NCBI RefSeq assembly: GCF_014650875.1
Contig: NZ_BMVU01000026.1
Span: 54,689-118,688, forward strand
Direction of reading: 5' to 3'
Length of the DNA stretch: 64,000 bases
From: Streptomyces minutiscleroticus
GTDB taxonomy: Bacteria; Actinomycetota; Actinomycetes; Streptomycetales; Streptomycetaceae
A model generated the notes under the pieces. That model ran no database searches. It saw only the letters and a list, made by a program, of their open reading frames with translations, and had not been told where the DNA came from. How positions within the stretch are numbered: position 1 is the first letter of the stretch; the number at the start of each line of letters is the position of its first letter. The translations under genes and the position numbers were made by a program. Positions 24,552 to 32,797 of the stretch are shown here, in pieces.

Positions 24552-25337
24552 GAGAGGTGCTCCTTCGGGTGCGTACGGCGTGGCCGTGCGGTGTGACGGT
24601 GTGGTGCGACGAGGCTGCGGAAGCCCGGGTACCCGGGGAACGGAGCGGGACGTGCCGTCCGTGTCCGGGGACGCGGGCGTCGGAGAGGGCCGTGGGGACG
24701 GTCCGGGCGACAGCGGGCGCGGGAACGGGTCCGTCGGGTCCTGGCCGATGCGGCTGCGCAGGCAGGGCAGCATGCCGCGGTCGGGCAGCGCCCGCTGCCG
24801 GACGAGCCGTGCCTGTGCCGGGTGGTCGGCGGGCAAGGCCCCGCCGCGTTGGCGCAGCGCCGTGCCGACCAGGGCGGCCAGGGCGGCCAGGGCGCTCACC
24901 GACGCGACGAGGGCCAGGACCCAGCCCGCGGTGACGAGCTGGCCGGGCAAGGGGTCGCGCGCTCCGGCGAGCCGCAGGGAGTGGCCGAGCACCAGCAGGA
25001 TCGCGGCCGACGCCGCGCTCACCAGCGGCGTGAGCACGGCGAGCGCGGGCAGCAGGGTGTCCTTGCCCACCGTGTGCCGAAAGCCCGTCGGACGGTCCGG
25101 GCCCGTCACCTCCTCCGGCGCGCCTCCGGCCGCGGCCCGTACGGTCAGGTAGGCGTCGCCCGCGGCGGCCGCGATCTCGTCGGCGGCGCCGAGGGCCTGG
25201 GCGCGGAGGCGTTCGGCCGCCCGGCCGGTGGGGTCGGAGGCCGGGGCGTCGCGGATGTCCGCGGTCCGCAGCGCCAGGCGCGGTACCGCTTCGAAGTCCC
25301 CCCGGTCCTGCGGGCGGGGGCGGGGCGGGCCGGTCAC
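23964..25337 (-). CDS. Two-helix membrane protein reading in frame into TerD
   Basis: From GTG 25337 (GGGAG five bases upstream) the frame stays open for 457 residues with no stop before TerD. Residues 1-110 are soluble and Ala/Arg-rich. Two membrane helices follow (TPLVSAASAAILLVLGHSL and VLALVASVSALAALAALVG, about 115-185), then a Pro/Ser/Thr-rich linker of about 60 residues, and from about residue 263 the full TerD domain. It could yield a membrane-tethered TerD. Because TerD also has its own strong start, two products may be made. Alternatively the membrane gene lost its stop by mutation. The membrane protein family is not recognised. Confidence 0.65.
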   Translation of the reverse strand: MTGPPRPRPQDRGDFEAVPRLALRTADIRDAPASDPTGRAAERLRAQALGAADEIAAAAGDAYLTVRAAAGGAPEEVTGPDRPTGFRHTVGKDTLLPALAVLTPLVSAASAAILLVLGHSLRLAGARDPLPGQLVTAGWVLALVASVSALAALAALVGTALRQRGGALPADHPAQARLVRQRALPDRGMLPCLRSRIGQDPTDPFPRPLSPGPSPRPSPTPASPDTDGTSRSVPRVPGLPQPRRTTPSHRTATPYAPEGAPLMTVNLGKGQQISLSKSDGSSLTAVRMGLGWQAAPRKGFLAKLTGGGGAIDLDASAVLFASGQPADVVFFQHLTSDDGSVRHTGDNLVGGAGAGDDDEVVLVDLARVPAHIDQIVFTVNSFTGQTFAEVQNAFCRLVDETTGAELARYTLTGGGDHTAQIMAKVYRSGGGWRMKAIGEPASGRTFQDLLPSIAAHL

Positions 25338-25407
25338 GTGGTCTCCCGGTGGTCGGTGGGGCGGCTGGCGAGGGGGCCGGGGCGCGGAGGGGCCCGGCGC
25401 GGCCGGG

Positions 25408-25674
25408 TCAGTCCCGGGAACCGCCGAACAGGAGCCGGTGGCCGATCAGCGGCACGAGCGCGCCCACGATGGCCGAGCCCCAGGTCGCGGCGTCGAAGAA
25501 CCCCCGCTGCACCGGACGGTCGAGGAAGCGCGCCGACAGCCGGCCGCCCACGAAGGCGCCGGCGATGCCGATGAGCGTCGTGCCGACGCAGCCGCCCGGG
25601 TCGCGGCCCGGCAGGAGGGCCTCGGCGATCGCGCCCGCGAGAAGTCCGAGCACCGCCCATGCGATGACACCCAC
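25408..25674 (-). CDS. GlsB/YeaQ/YmgE family stress membrane protein
   Basis: This 88-residue protein has three hydrophobic segments with the family pattern: VGVIAWAVLGLLAGAIAEAL, PGRDPGGCVGTTLIGIAGAFVGG, and the terminal AATWGSAIVGALVPLIGHRL. The GTG at 25674 follows AAAGGAG. It lies 70 bases before the membrane-TerD gene on the same strand and may be cotranscribed. A TCTACA-N4-TGTAGA palindrome sits 86 bases upstream. Members are associated with envelope and general stress; the mechanism is unknown. Confidence 0.87.
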   Translation of the reverse strand: MGVIAWAVLGLLAGAIAEALLPGRDPGGCVGTTLIGIAGAFVGGRLSARFLDRPVQRGFFDAATWGSAIVGALVPLIGHRLLFGGSRD

Positions 25675-25759
25675 GTCCTGTCGCTCCTTTCCCCGACCCT
25701 CACCCACGGAGGGTCTCCCCGGTCCTCACCCACGGAGGGCGTGCCCGGGCAGCTTATCT

Positions 25760-25775
25760 TCTACAGATCTGTAGA
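25760..25775. promoter_or_regulatory. Palindrome TCTACA-GATC-TGTAGA, site 1
   Basis: A perfect 16-base palindrome in the divergent region between the GlsB-type gene and the LCP gene, 86 bases upstream of the former. The same half-sites recur at 25871 and 27743. The regulator is unknown. Confidence 0.75.
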
Positions 25776-25870
25776 GGCACATACGGTGGAGCGGAAGGGT
25801 AGGTTCCCAGGTGCCGTCGCACATCGTCGTGTTCGGCCGGAGCGGAATCCTCGGGCTTTCGTCGTCTGTT

Positions 25871-25886
25871 TCTACAGGCGTGTAGA
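25871..25886. promoter_or_regulatory. Palindrome TCTACA-GGCG-TGTAGA, site 2
   Basis: Half-sites identical to site 1 with a different four-base centre, 85 bases upstream of the LCP gene start. That the distance matches that of site 1 to its gene argues for a shared promoter architecture. Confidence 0.75.
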
Positions 25887-25970
25887 GTCAAGCCGCCCGG
25901 CGGGCGCGGGGCCGGGTGCCCGGGAACGGCGGACGGGCTGGAAGCGGTCGAGGCGGAGGGGCGGACGGCA

Positions 25971-27356
25971 GTGAGCGGTACGGGGAGGCGGCGGCACACC
26001 GCGGCCGGGCCGGGCAGGGTGAGGCTGACGCGGCGGGGCCGGATCGTGGTGTGGGGCGCGGGCGTCTGTTCGGTGCTCGTCCTCGCCGTCGCGGGTGTCG
26101 GCGTCTGGGCGTACCGGCACCTGGACGGCAACATCCACACCGCCGACCTCGACGACAAACTGGGCGGGGACCGCCCGGTGAACCTCAGCCCCGGCTCGAA
26201 GAACATCCTGGTCGTCGGCTCCGACAGCCGTGACGGCGACAACGCGGAGTACGGCAGGGACCTGACGACCATGCAGTCCGACACGCTGATGGTGGTGCAC
26301 CTCCCGGCGAACCGTGAGTGGGCCACCGTCGTGTCCTTCCCGCGCGACTCGTGGGTGGAGATACCCGCCTGCGACAAGGGGGACGGCACCACGTCCTCCC
26401 CGCACCACTTCAAGATCAACGAGGCGTTCGCGATCGGTGGCACCGGCGGCGACGTGTCCGAGGCCGCCGCCTGCACCATCAAGACGGTGGAGGCGAACAC
26501 GGGGCTGCGCATCGACCACTTCATGTCCGTGGACTTCCAGGGCTTCAAGGGCATGGTCGACGCGCTCGGCGGCATCGAGGTCTGTCCCGAGGAGGCCATC
26601 CACGACGAGAAGGCCCACCTGGACCTGGACGCGGGCTGCCAGACGGTCAGGGACGAGGCGGCCCTCGGCTACGTACGCGCCCGGTACAGCGTCGGGGACG
26701 GCTCCGACCTCGGGCGCATCGGCCGCCAGCAGGAGTTCATGGAGGCCGTGGCCGAGAAGGCGCAGTCCCGGCTGACCAGCCCGAGCGCGCTGTACGGCGT
26801 GCTGGAGTCCGTCACCAAGTCCCTGACCACGGACGAAGGACTCGCCGGCATCAGGCCGCTGTACGGACTCGCGTCCGAACTCCAGGACGTGCCCGGCGAC
26901 CGGCTGACCTTCCTCACCGTCCCCAACTACCCGCGCCAGGCCGACGTGCCCACCGACAAGGCCAACGTGGTGTGGCAGTACCCGCAGGCCGCCGACCTCT
27001 TCAGAGACCTGGCCAAGGACCGGGAGGTGGACGAGGAACGGCTGCGGGCGGACGCGGAGGACCCTGTCCACGCCTCCTCCGTGCGCGTACAGGTCCTCAA
27101 CGGCACCGGTGCCGCCGGGCGGGCCGCCGCCGTCGCCGAGAGGCTGCGCGAGGCCGGGTTCTCCGTCGTCGGCACGGGCAACGCGGCACAGACCGTCCGC
27201 ACCACCGAAGTCGCTTACCCGCAGGGCCTGGAGGGGCAGGCCGAGGTGCTGGCCTCCCGCCTGCCCGGCGCGCGGGCCGGCGAGGACGCGGGCGCCGCCG
27301 CGGGCGTGGTGACCCTCGTGGTCGGCACCGACCTCGACCCCGACGCCGTCCTGTGA
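25971..27356 (+). CDS. LytR-CpsA-Psr (LCP) family cell-wall ligase with LytR_C domain
   Basis: This 461-residue membrane protein attaches glycopolymers to peptidoglycan from lipid-linked precursors. A basic N-tail and one helix (GVCSVLVLAVAGVGVWAY, about 31-48) are followed by the LCP catalytic domain: ILVVGSDSRDGDN, MQSDTLMVVHLPANR, VSFPRDSWVEIP, INEAFAIGG, DALGGIEVCPEEAI, YVRARYSVGDGSDLGRIGRQ. These hold the conserved Asp and Arg residues that bind pyrophosphate and Mg. A C-terminal LytR_C domain (VRVQVLNGTGAAGRAAAVAE) follows. GTG 25971 is the start. Site 2 of the palindrome set lies in its promoter region. Confidence 0.93.
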   Translation: MSGTGRRRHTAAGPGRVRLTRRGRIVVWGAGVCSVLVLAVAGVGVWAYRHLDGNIHTADLDDKLGGDRPVNLSPGSKNILVVGSDSRDGDNAEYGRDLTTMQSDTLMVVHLPANREWATVVSFPRDSWVEIPACDKGDGTTSSPHHFKINEAFAIGGTGGDVSEAAACTIKTVEANTGLRIDHFMSVDFQGFKGMVDALGGIEVCPEEAIHDEKAHLDLDAGCQTVRDEAALGYVRARYSVGDGSDLGRIGRQQEFMEAVAEKAQSRLTSPSALYGVLESVTKSLTTDEGLAGIRPLYGLASELQDVPGDRLTFLTVPNYPRQADVPTDKANVVWQYPQAADLFRDLAKDREVDEERLRADAEDPVHASSVRVQVLNGTGAAGRAAAVAERLREAGFSVVGTGNAAQTVRTTEVAYPQGLEGQAEVLASRLPGARAGEDAGAAAGVVTLVVGTDLDPDAVL

Positions 27357-27479
27357 CCCCCGACGCCGTCCGGTGACCGCGGGCGGCGGCCCGGACCCCC
27401 GGGTGCCGCCGGGTGGCCGCCGGCACCGGCCCGGGCGGCGCCGGGGCCGGTCCCGTCCCCCGTCCCGTGCGCGACCCGC

Positions 27480-27698
27480 CTACTCGGCCCCGTCGAGGGC
27501 GGCGAGCGCCTGCGCCCAGCGGGCGTACTTCAGATCGGCCAGGTCCGCGACGGTCCTGACCCCGAACGCCTCCTGGAGCAGTTCGCCGTCACGGTCGGAA
27601 ACCCCCTTCAGCGCCGCCACGGGGGCCGCCAGGATCTCGGGCAGGCTCTTGTCCGCCCATGCCTTGTCCAGCACCTTGTCCAGGTCGATCGAAGCCAT
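27480..27698 (-). CDS. Small helical protein with helix-hairpin-helix-like core, unknown
   Basis: The 72-residue protein MASIDLDKVLDKAWADKSLP contains AALKGVSDRDGELLQEAFGV and RTVADLADLKYARWAQAL, which resembles a helix-hairpin-helix (G-V-s-x-x-x-G-x-x-L-x-x-x-f-G-V-x-T-V-x-D-L). That could bind DNA or be a protein-protein module. No Cys, no membrane segment. The ATG is at 27698. A third copy of the TCTACA-N4-TGTAGA palindrome lies 44 bases upstream, which ties it to the GlsB and LCP genes. Function not known. Confidence 0.75.
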   Translation of the reverse strand: MASIDLDKVLDKAWADKSLPEILAAPVAALKGVSDRDGELLQEAFGVRTVADLADLKYARWAQALAALDGAE

Positions 27699-27741
27699 CT
27701 CTGCCGTCTCCCAACGGTGTGCGACCCGGCCCGCGCCGGAT

Positions 27742-27761
27742 CTTCTACAAACGTGTAGAAG
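27742..27761. promoter_or_regulatory. Palindrome CTTCTACA-AACG-TGTAGAAG, site 3
   Basis: The half-sites of sites 1 and 2 extended to eight bases each side, so this is the most perfect copy. It lies 44 bases upstream of the small helical protein start, close enough to overlap its promoter. Confidence 0.78.
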
Positions 27762-28105
27762 CATAAGGGTCGGACGGGGGAGGAGGGGGCGAGTCCGCGC
27801 GGGTGCGGCAAGAAAGGCCGAAAACGGGTCCTTGTGCAGGCCAGAGGCGGTACGGCAGGAGTGCGTCCCCTGTGGCGCCCCGGGGGCGCGTGCCGCCTGA
27901 CGGGCCGTACGGGAACGGCTGTACGGAAAAGGATCCGGCCGCGCCCCCGCACCCGTGCCCCCAGGACACCCCGCCCACGACCGGCGGTTACCGGACAACC
28001 CCGAACCGGCCGCACGCCGCCGCGACACCTTCTCCGTAATCACCGCGCAGGATGGACCGTTGGGCCATGTGCGGGTGCAACAGGTGAAGAGGCAGGGGAA
28101 AGGCC
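27762..28105. other. Divergent intergenic region before the sugar ABC operon
   Basis: About 340 bp without a supportable gene. It should hold the ABC operon promoter. GCGGTTACCGGACAACCCCG at about 27983-28002 has a GGTTxCCGGxxAACC inverted arrangement that could be a LacI or ROK operator, but it is imperfect. No sugar regulator gene is adjacent. Confidence 0.4.
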
Positions 28106-29353
28106 ATGACCATGAAGCGCAGGGCACTGCTCGCCGCGGGGGCGGGCGCCGGGCTCCTGACCGCCTGCGGGTCCGACACCGGACGCGGTGGCGGCGGTGG
28201 TGCGGGGCCGGCGCTGTCGCACTGGTACCACCAGTACGGCGAGGCGGGCGCCGAACAGGCGGTGAAACGGTACGCCGCCGCCTACCGGGAGGCGGACGTC
28301 AGTGTGCAGTGGCGGCCGGGCAACTACGACCAGCAGACCGCCGCCGCCCTGCTCACCGACGCGGGACCGGACGTCTTCGAGGGCGGTCCCACCCTCGACC
28401 AGATCCAGGGCGGCCAGGTCGTCGACCTCACCGGCCTGCTGGACGGGGTGAAGGACGACTTCGACCCGGCGGTGCTCGCCCCGAAGACGTACGACGGGCG
28501 GATCTGGGGCGTCCCGCAGGCCGTCGACACGCAGCTGCTGTACTACCGCAAGAGCCTGCTGGAGGACGCCGGTGTGCAGCCGCCGGCCACGCTCGACGAA
28601 CTCGTCGACGCGGCGAGGGAGCTGACCGACGGCAAGGTCAAGGGACTCTTCCTCGGCAACGACGGCGGCGCGGGCGCCCTCGGCGGGACACCCCTGTACG
28701 CGGCCGGGCTCGAACTGGTCACCGACGGCGGCGAGGTCGGCTTCGACGACCCCGCGGCGGCCCGCACCCTCGGCAGGCTCCGCCGACTGTACGCGGACGG
28801 ATCCCTCCTCCTCGGCGCGCCCACCGACTGGTCCGATCCGTCCGCCTTCCTTCAGGGCCTGACCGCGATGCAGTGGTCCGGGCTGTGGGCGCTGCCCCGG
28901 GTGCAGAAGGAGCTCGGCGACGACTTCGGCGTACTGCCCTTCCCCCGGGACGGGGCGTCCGGCCGCCCGGCGGTGCCCGTGGGCGCCTACGGGGCGGCCG
29001 TCAGCGCCCGCGGCGCCCACAAGGAGGCGGCCAAGGCGTACGTGAAGTGGCTGTGGGTCGAACGCACCGACTACCAGCAGGACTTCGCACTCTCCTACGG
29101 CTTCCACATCCCCGCCCGCCGCTCCCTGGCCGAGAAGGCGGACGAGCTGAGGACGGGGGCGGCCGCCGACGCCGTCCGCTTCACCGCCGACCACGGCCAC
29201 GCGCAGCCGCTGCTGTGGACGCCGACGGTCCAGACCCTCTACCAGGACGCGCTCAGCAGGATCATCAAGGACGGCGCGCATCCGGAGCGCGAGCTGAGGA
29301 CCGTCGTACGGAAGGTGTCGTCCGAACTCGACCGTGCGAAGAGGACGTCGTGA
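28106..29353 (+). CDS. Sugar ABC transporter substrate-binding lipoprotein
   Basis: This 415-residue family 1 extracellular solute-binding protein has a basic start (MTMKRRALLAAGAGAG) and lipobox LLTAC with the lipidated Cys at residue 21. The binding domain has LSHWYHQYGEAGAEQAVKRY, DVFEGGPTLDQIQGGQVVDL, IWGVPQAVDTQLLYYRKSLL and VPVGAYGAAVSARGAHKEAA, typical of CUT1 carriers. It is first of three coupled genes; its TGA overlaps the GTG of the next. No glycoside hydrolase or sugar regulator is near, so the ligand is unknown. Confidence 0.92.
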   Translation: MTMKRRALLAAGAGAGLLTACGSDTGRGGGGGAGPALSHWYHQYGEAGAEQAVKRYAAAYREADVSVQWRPGNYDQQTAAALLTDAGPDVFEGGPTLDQIQGGQVVDLTGLLDGVKDDFDPAVLAPKTYDGRIWGVPQAVDTQLLYYRKSLLEDAGVQPPATLDELVDAARELTDGKVKGLFLGNDGGAGALGGTPLYAAGLELVTDGGEVGFDDPAAARTLGRLRRLYADGSLLLGAPTDWSDPSAFLQGLTAMQWSGLWALPRVQKELGDDFGVLPFPRDGASGRPAVPVGAYGAAVSARGAHKEAAKAYVKWLWVERTDYQQDFALSYGFHIPARRSLAEKADELRTGAAADAVRFTADHGHAQPLLWTPTVQTLYQDALSRIIKDGAHPERELRTVVRKVSSELDRAKRTS

Positions 29354-30270
29354 CCGGCGCGGCCGGCACGGTCCGCCGGCGAACCGTGTGGTTCTGGGTC
29401 TTCGTCGGTCCCTTCGCGCTGGGGCTCGCGCTGTTCACCTACGTGCCACTGTTGTGGAGCCTGGCACTGAGCTTCTTCGACGCGCGCAACACGGTGACGC
29501 CGACGGACTTCGTGGGGCTCGACAACTACGTCCACGTGCTCGGGGACGACGCGTTCACCGACAGCCTGTGGACCTTCCTCGTCTTCACCGCGTTCATCGT
29601 GCCCGCCACCTACGTCCTCTCGCTCGCCCTCGCCCTGATGGTGAACCGGGTCCGGTGGGCGCGGGCGTTCTTCCGGTCGGTGTTCTTCCTGCCGGTCGCC
29701 TGCTCGTACGTCGTCGCCGCGCTGATCTGGAAGATGTCGCTCTTCAACGGGGTGCGGTTCGGCCTGGCCAACACCGTGCTCGGATGGTTCGGGGCCGACC
29801 CGGTCGCCTGGCTGTCGACCACCGACCCGCCGTGGTACTGGCTGGTGATCGTGACCCTACGGCTCTGGCTCCAGGCCGGCTTCTACATGATCCTGTTCCT
29901 GGCCGGACTCCAGCGGATCGACCCCGTGCTGTACGAGGCGGCCGCCGTGGACGGGGCCCGGCCCGGCCGGCAGGTGCTGCGGCACATCACCCTGCCCCAG
30001 CTGCGGGCCACGTCGGTGGCGGTCGTGCTGCTCCTCGTCGTCAACGCCTTCCAGGCCTTCGACGAGTTCTACAACCTCCTGTCCGACGCCCGCGGTTACC
30101 CGCCCTACGCCCGGCCACCGCTGGTGTACCTGTACTACACCGCCCTCGGGCAGGGGCAGAACCTCGGTGTGGGCAGCGCGGGCGCGGTGGTCCTGGCGCT
30201 GGTCGTCGCGGTGGTGACGGTGGGGCAGGCCCGGTGGTTCCGGCTCGGCGCGAAGGAGGCGCGGGCGTGA
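29350..30270 (+). CDS. Sugar ABC transporter permease, MalF type
   Basis: This 306-residue inner membrane permease has six hydrophobic segments starting WFWVFVGPFALGLALFTYVP. The EAA loop that docks the ATPase reads LYEAAAVDGARPGRQVLRHI with the conserved G and following TLPQL. The GTG at 29350 overlaps the binding-protein stop (GTGA) and its own stop overlaps the next start. It forms a heterodimer with the second permease. Confidence 0.93.
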   Translation: MTGAAGTVRRRTVWFWVFVGPFALGLALFTYVPLLWSLALSFFDARNTVTPTDFVGLDNYVHVLGDDAFTDSLWTFLVFTAFIVPATYVLSLALALMVNRVRWARAFFRSVFFLPVACSYVVAALIWKMSLFNGVRFGLANTVLGWFGADPVAWLSTTDPPWYWLVIVTLRLWLQAGFYMILFLAGLQRIDPVLYEAAAVDGARPGRQVLRHITLPQLRATSVAVVLLLVVNAFQAFDEFYNLLSDARGYPPYARPPLVYLYYTALGQGQNLGVGSAGAVVLALVVAVVTVGQARWFRLGAKEARA

Positions 30271-31211
30271 GCGGGACGAGGACGACCGGGGGAAGTCCGG
30301 GCCCGGCCGGGCGGAGGACGGGGACGACGACGAGGACGAGGGGGCGGGCGGTGAGGGCGGGCGAGCGGGCGACGAGCGCGGACGACACGCTGGTACGGGC
30401 GGGGCGCGCCCTGCGGCTGGTGCTGCTGACCGCCCTCGCGCTGCTCTTCCTGGTCCCGTTCTACCTGCTGGTCCGCAACGGCCTGGCGAGCGAGCAGGAC
30501 ATCACCTCGCCCGAGTGGACGTTCCTGCCCACGGAGGTGCGGTGGTCGAACGTGGCGGAGCTCTTCCGGGACGGCTCCGTCCCCTTCGCCCGCTCCCTGC
30601 TCAACTCCGCGCTGATCGCCGTCGCCACGACCCTCGGCACGGTGCTGCTCGCCTCCCTCGCCGGCTACGGCCTGGCCCGCATCCCCTACCGGCACGCGGA
30701 CAAGGTGTTCCACGGCGTCCTCGGCACCCTGATGGTCCCGGCCGCCGTCACCTTCGTGCCCAGCTTCGTGCTGGTGTCGTCACTGGGCTGGATCTCCACC
30801 CTGCGCGGACTGGTCGTCCCCACTCTCTTCTCGGCGTTCGCCTGCTTCGTCTTCCGCCAGTACTTCCTCGGGTTCCCGCGGGAGCTGGAGGACGCGGCGG
30901 CCGTGGACGGGCTCGGGTACTGGCGGACGTACTGGCTCGTCGTCGTCCCCAACGCACGGCCCGTGTTCGCCGCCGTCGGCGCGATCGTCCTCATCGGCGC
31001 GTGGAACTCCTTCCTGTGGCCGCTGGTGATCGGCCAGGACCGCAGCGCCTGGACGGTGCAGGTCGCACTGTCGTCGTTCACCACGTCCCAGGTGGTCCGG
31101 CTGCACGAACTGTTCGTCGCGGCGGCCGTGTCGATCCTGCCGCTGCTGGTGCTGTTCCTCGGCTTCCAGCGGTGGATCGCGGCGGGGGTGGAGCGGTCCG
31201 GGATCGACTGA
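30267..31211 (+). CDS. Sugar ABC transporter permease, MalG type
   Basis: The 314-residue second permease has an N-tail of about 45 Arg/Thr/Gly residues from low-complexity DNA, then membrane segments from LRLVLLTALALLFLVPFYLL. The EAA loop reads LEDAAAVDGLGYWRTYWLVV. It is the last gene of the operon. There is no ATPase gene; in streptomycetes such CUT1 systems commonly share the multi-use ATPase MsiK, which is the likely partner here. Confidence 0.92.
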   Translation: MSGTRTTGGSPGPAGRRTGTTTRTRGRAVRAGERATSADDTLVRAGRALRLVLLTALALLFLVPFYLLVRNGLASEQDITSPEWTFLPTEVRWSNVAELFRDGSVPFARSLLNSALIAVATTLGTVLLASLAGYGLARIPYRHADKVFHGVLGTLMVPAAVTFVPSFVLVSSLGWISTLRGLVVPTLFSAFACFVFRQYFLGFPRELEDAAAVDGLGYWRTYWLVVVPNARPVFAAVGAIVLIGAWNSFLWPLVIGQDRSAWTVQVALSSFTTSQVVRLHELFVAAAVSILPLLVLFLGFQRWIAAGVERSGID

Positions 31212-31395
31212 CACGGCAACACAAGGTGTGCCGCCCGGGCGCCCGGGGACCGCCGCGCGGCGGCCCCGCACCGGGCCGTCACCGGTGTGGCATGGCCGCC
31301 CGGTGTCCGGGCATCCGGTAGGTCAGCGAAAGGAAGGACGGCGCGACCGGCAGGGCGCGCTCGACCGTCAACTGCACTGACTGCGGGAGCATGTG

Positions 31396-31680
31396 ATGAC
31401 TAGTTACGGAAATTCCTCCGCGCCGGCCGGATCGCGCACCAACGGCCTGGCCATCGCGAGCCTCGTCTGCGGCATCGTCGGGCTCTTCTTCCTGAACATC
31501 GTCCTCGGACCGCTGGCGATCATCTTCGGTGCGGTCGCCGTGCGACAGGCCGGCGCCAAGGGTGGCGGCGGGATGGCCAAGGCCGGCCTGGTCCTGGGTG
31601 TCGTCGATGTGATCCTCTTCATCGTGCTGATGGCCTTCGCGGCGTCGAGCGGCGGCTTCAGCTGGTACGTCGGCGGCTGA
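31396..31680 (+). CDS. DUF4190-type small membrane protein
   Basis: The 94-residue protein has two helices, NGLAIASLVCGIVGLFFLNI with LGPLAIIFGAVAVRQ, and GMAKAGLVLGVVDVILFIVL, with the N-G-x-A-I-A-S-L-V-x-G-I-x-G pattern of DUF4190. The soluble N-terminus is short. GGGAG is six bases before ATG 31396; a GTG three bases earlier is possible. It stands alone with a strong hairpin downstream. No function known. Confidence 0.82.
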   Translation: MTSYGNSSAPAGSRTNGLAIASLVCGIVGLFFLNIVLGPLAIIFGAVAVRQAGAKGGGGMAKAGLVLGVVDVILFIVLMAFAASSGGFSWYVGG

Positions 31681-31726
31681 CCGACGGCCCACGGACCGAC
31701 GGCGGGATCGACGCCGACGGCGGGAT

Positions 31727-31782
31727 CGACAGTGATGCGGGTGTGTTCCCTGGGCACAGGGAACACACCCGCATCACTGTCG
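31727..31782. terminator. 26-base perfect hairpin between convergent genes
   Basis: CGACAGTGATGCGGGTGTGT... (31727-31752) pairs perfectly over 26 bases with 31757-31782 around a GGCA loop. It lies between the DUF4190 gene and the convergent I36-like gene. The stem is longer and less G+C-rich than ordinary terminators in this genome. It may be a bidirectional terminator or the trace of an inverted duplication. Confidence 0.75.
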
Positions 31783-31947
31783 CTGCCACTGTCCGTCCGG
31801 TGGGACCGGGACCACCCTGCTGATCGTCGACGACCGCCCCGTCGTACGGCACGGACACCGGCACGCCGCCCGCGACCGAGGCCGGTGCGACCGGATACGA
31901 CCGGGGCGTCCCGGGCCGGGCCCGACGCTCCCGCCCGGGTCCTTCCC

Positions 31948-32649
31948 TCATCCCAGCGGGGGCCCGGCGGGTCCCAGGACGTGGTGGTGGTCGACCTTGA
32001 TCACGGAGCCGTCCTCCCGCGGCCCCGCCGCCGCGTGGTCCCTGAAGACGACGTACAGGTAGCAGCCCGAGTCGTCGATCCTGGTCTCCATGACGACGCC
32101 GGTCTCCACGCGCGTCGGGTCGTCGTCGAGCGTGTACTTGATCCGCCGCCCGCTGCCGAAGAAGGAGGGGCAGTCGGGCTCCTGCTCCAGGGCGGCGCGC
32201 TCACCGGCGCCCGCCTTGGCGCCGGTACCAGCACCGGTGACGGCACCCGTACCGGCTTCGGCACCGGCACCGGTGGTCCTGCGCGCGGAGGCGGCGGTGG
32301 AGCCCGCCGGGCCCTCGTCGCCCGCCCCGCCGGGGACGTCGAGGCGGGTGGCGGCCAGGCAGCCGTCGAGTCCCCGGGGGAGCCGGTCCAGGCTCTGGCC
32401 GACGCCGACGGTCGCGCCGACGAGGATCTCCAGCGGCCGGTCCGTCTTGTTCACCACCGAGCTGACCGCGTTGGCGAACCGGTACGCCGCGAGGTCCTCG
32501 ATGGGCTCGTCGGCGATCAGGACCCGGCCACCGGGCCGGCCGCTCGGTCCGCCGGGCGGGTCGGTGTTGCACAGGGCGTGCTCGTAGAGGGCGTAACTGC
32601 CCTCCGGGCAGACGTCCGCTCCTTCTCCGGTGACCATTCTGACCGTCAT
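31948..32649 (-). CDS. Peptidase inhibitor I36 / beta-gamma-crystallin-like protein, unknown
   Basis: The 233-residue product has an N-terminal block, VCPEGSYALYEHALCNTDPP then VLIADEPIEDLAAYRFANAV and SSVVNKTDRPLEILVG. This fits the crystallin-like I36 pattern (C-x-x-G-x-x-x-L-Y-E, then F-x-N-A-V-S-S-V-V-N). An Ala/Gly/Thr-rich low-complexity stretch (about 120-150) precedes a C-terminal block FFGSGRRIKYTLDDDPTRVE, GCYLYVVFRDHAAAG. No signal peptide is visible, unlike classical secreted I36 inhibitors. ATG 32649 follows AAAGGAAG. The family assignment is tentative. Confidence 0.62.
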   Translation of the reverse strand: MTVRMVTGEGADVCPEGSYALYEHALCNTDPPGGPSGRPGGRVLIADEPIEDLAAYRFANAVSSVVNKTDRPLEILVGATVGVGQSLDRLPRGLDGCLAATRLDVPGGAGDEGPAGSTAASARRTTGAGAEAGTGAVTGAGTGAKAGAGERAALEQEPDCPSFFGSGRRIKYTLDDDPTRVETGVVMETRIDDSGCYLYVVFRDHAAAGPREDGSVIKVDHHHVLGPAGPPLG

Positions 32650-32797
32650 CGTGTGCTTCCTTTCCTGACCGTGCTGACCGTGCCGGCCGCCCGGAGCCGG
32701 GAGCCCCTGGGAGCCTCCCCGCCCCGGCGGACCGGATCGCCCGTTCTCCCCCGAAGGGAGGAGGCCCGGGGTGCAAAGGGAGGAGGGCGCCGGTCGG

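Noticed and set aside
25871..25886. LexA or BlaI box
   Set aside because: LexA sites contain GAAC-N4-GTTC and BlaI/CopY sites have a two-base centre; the TCTACA-N4-TGTAGA sites fit neither.
31713..31780. Insertion-sequence end at the long inverted repeat
   Set aside because: No transposase frame and no target-site duplication were seen; reported as a hairpin instead.
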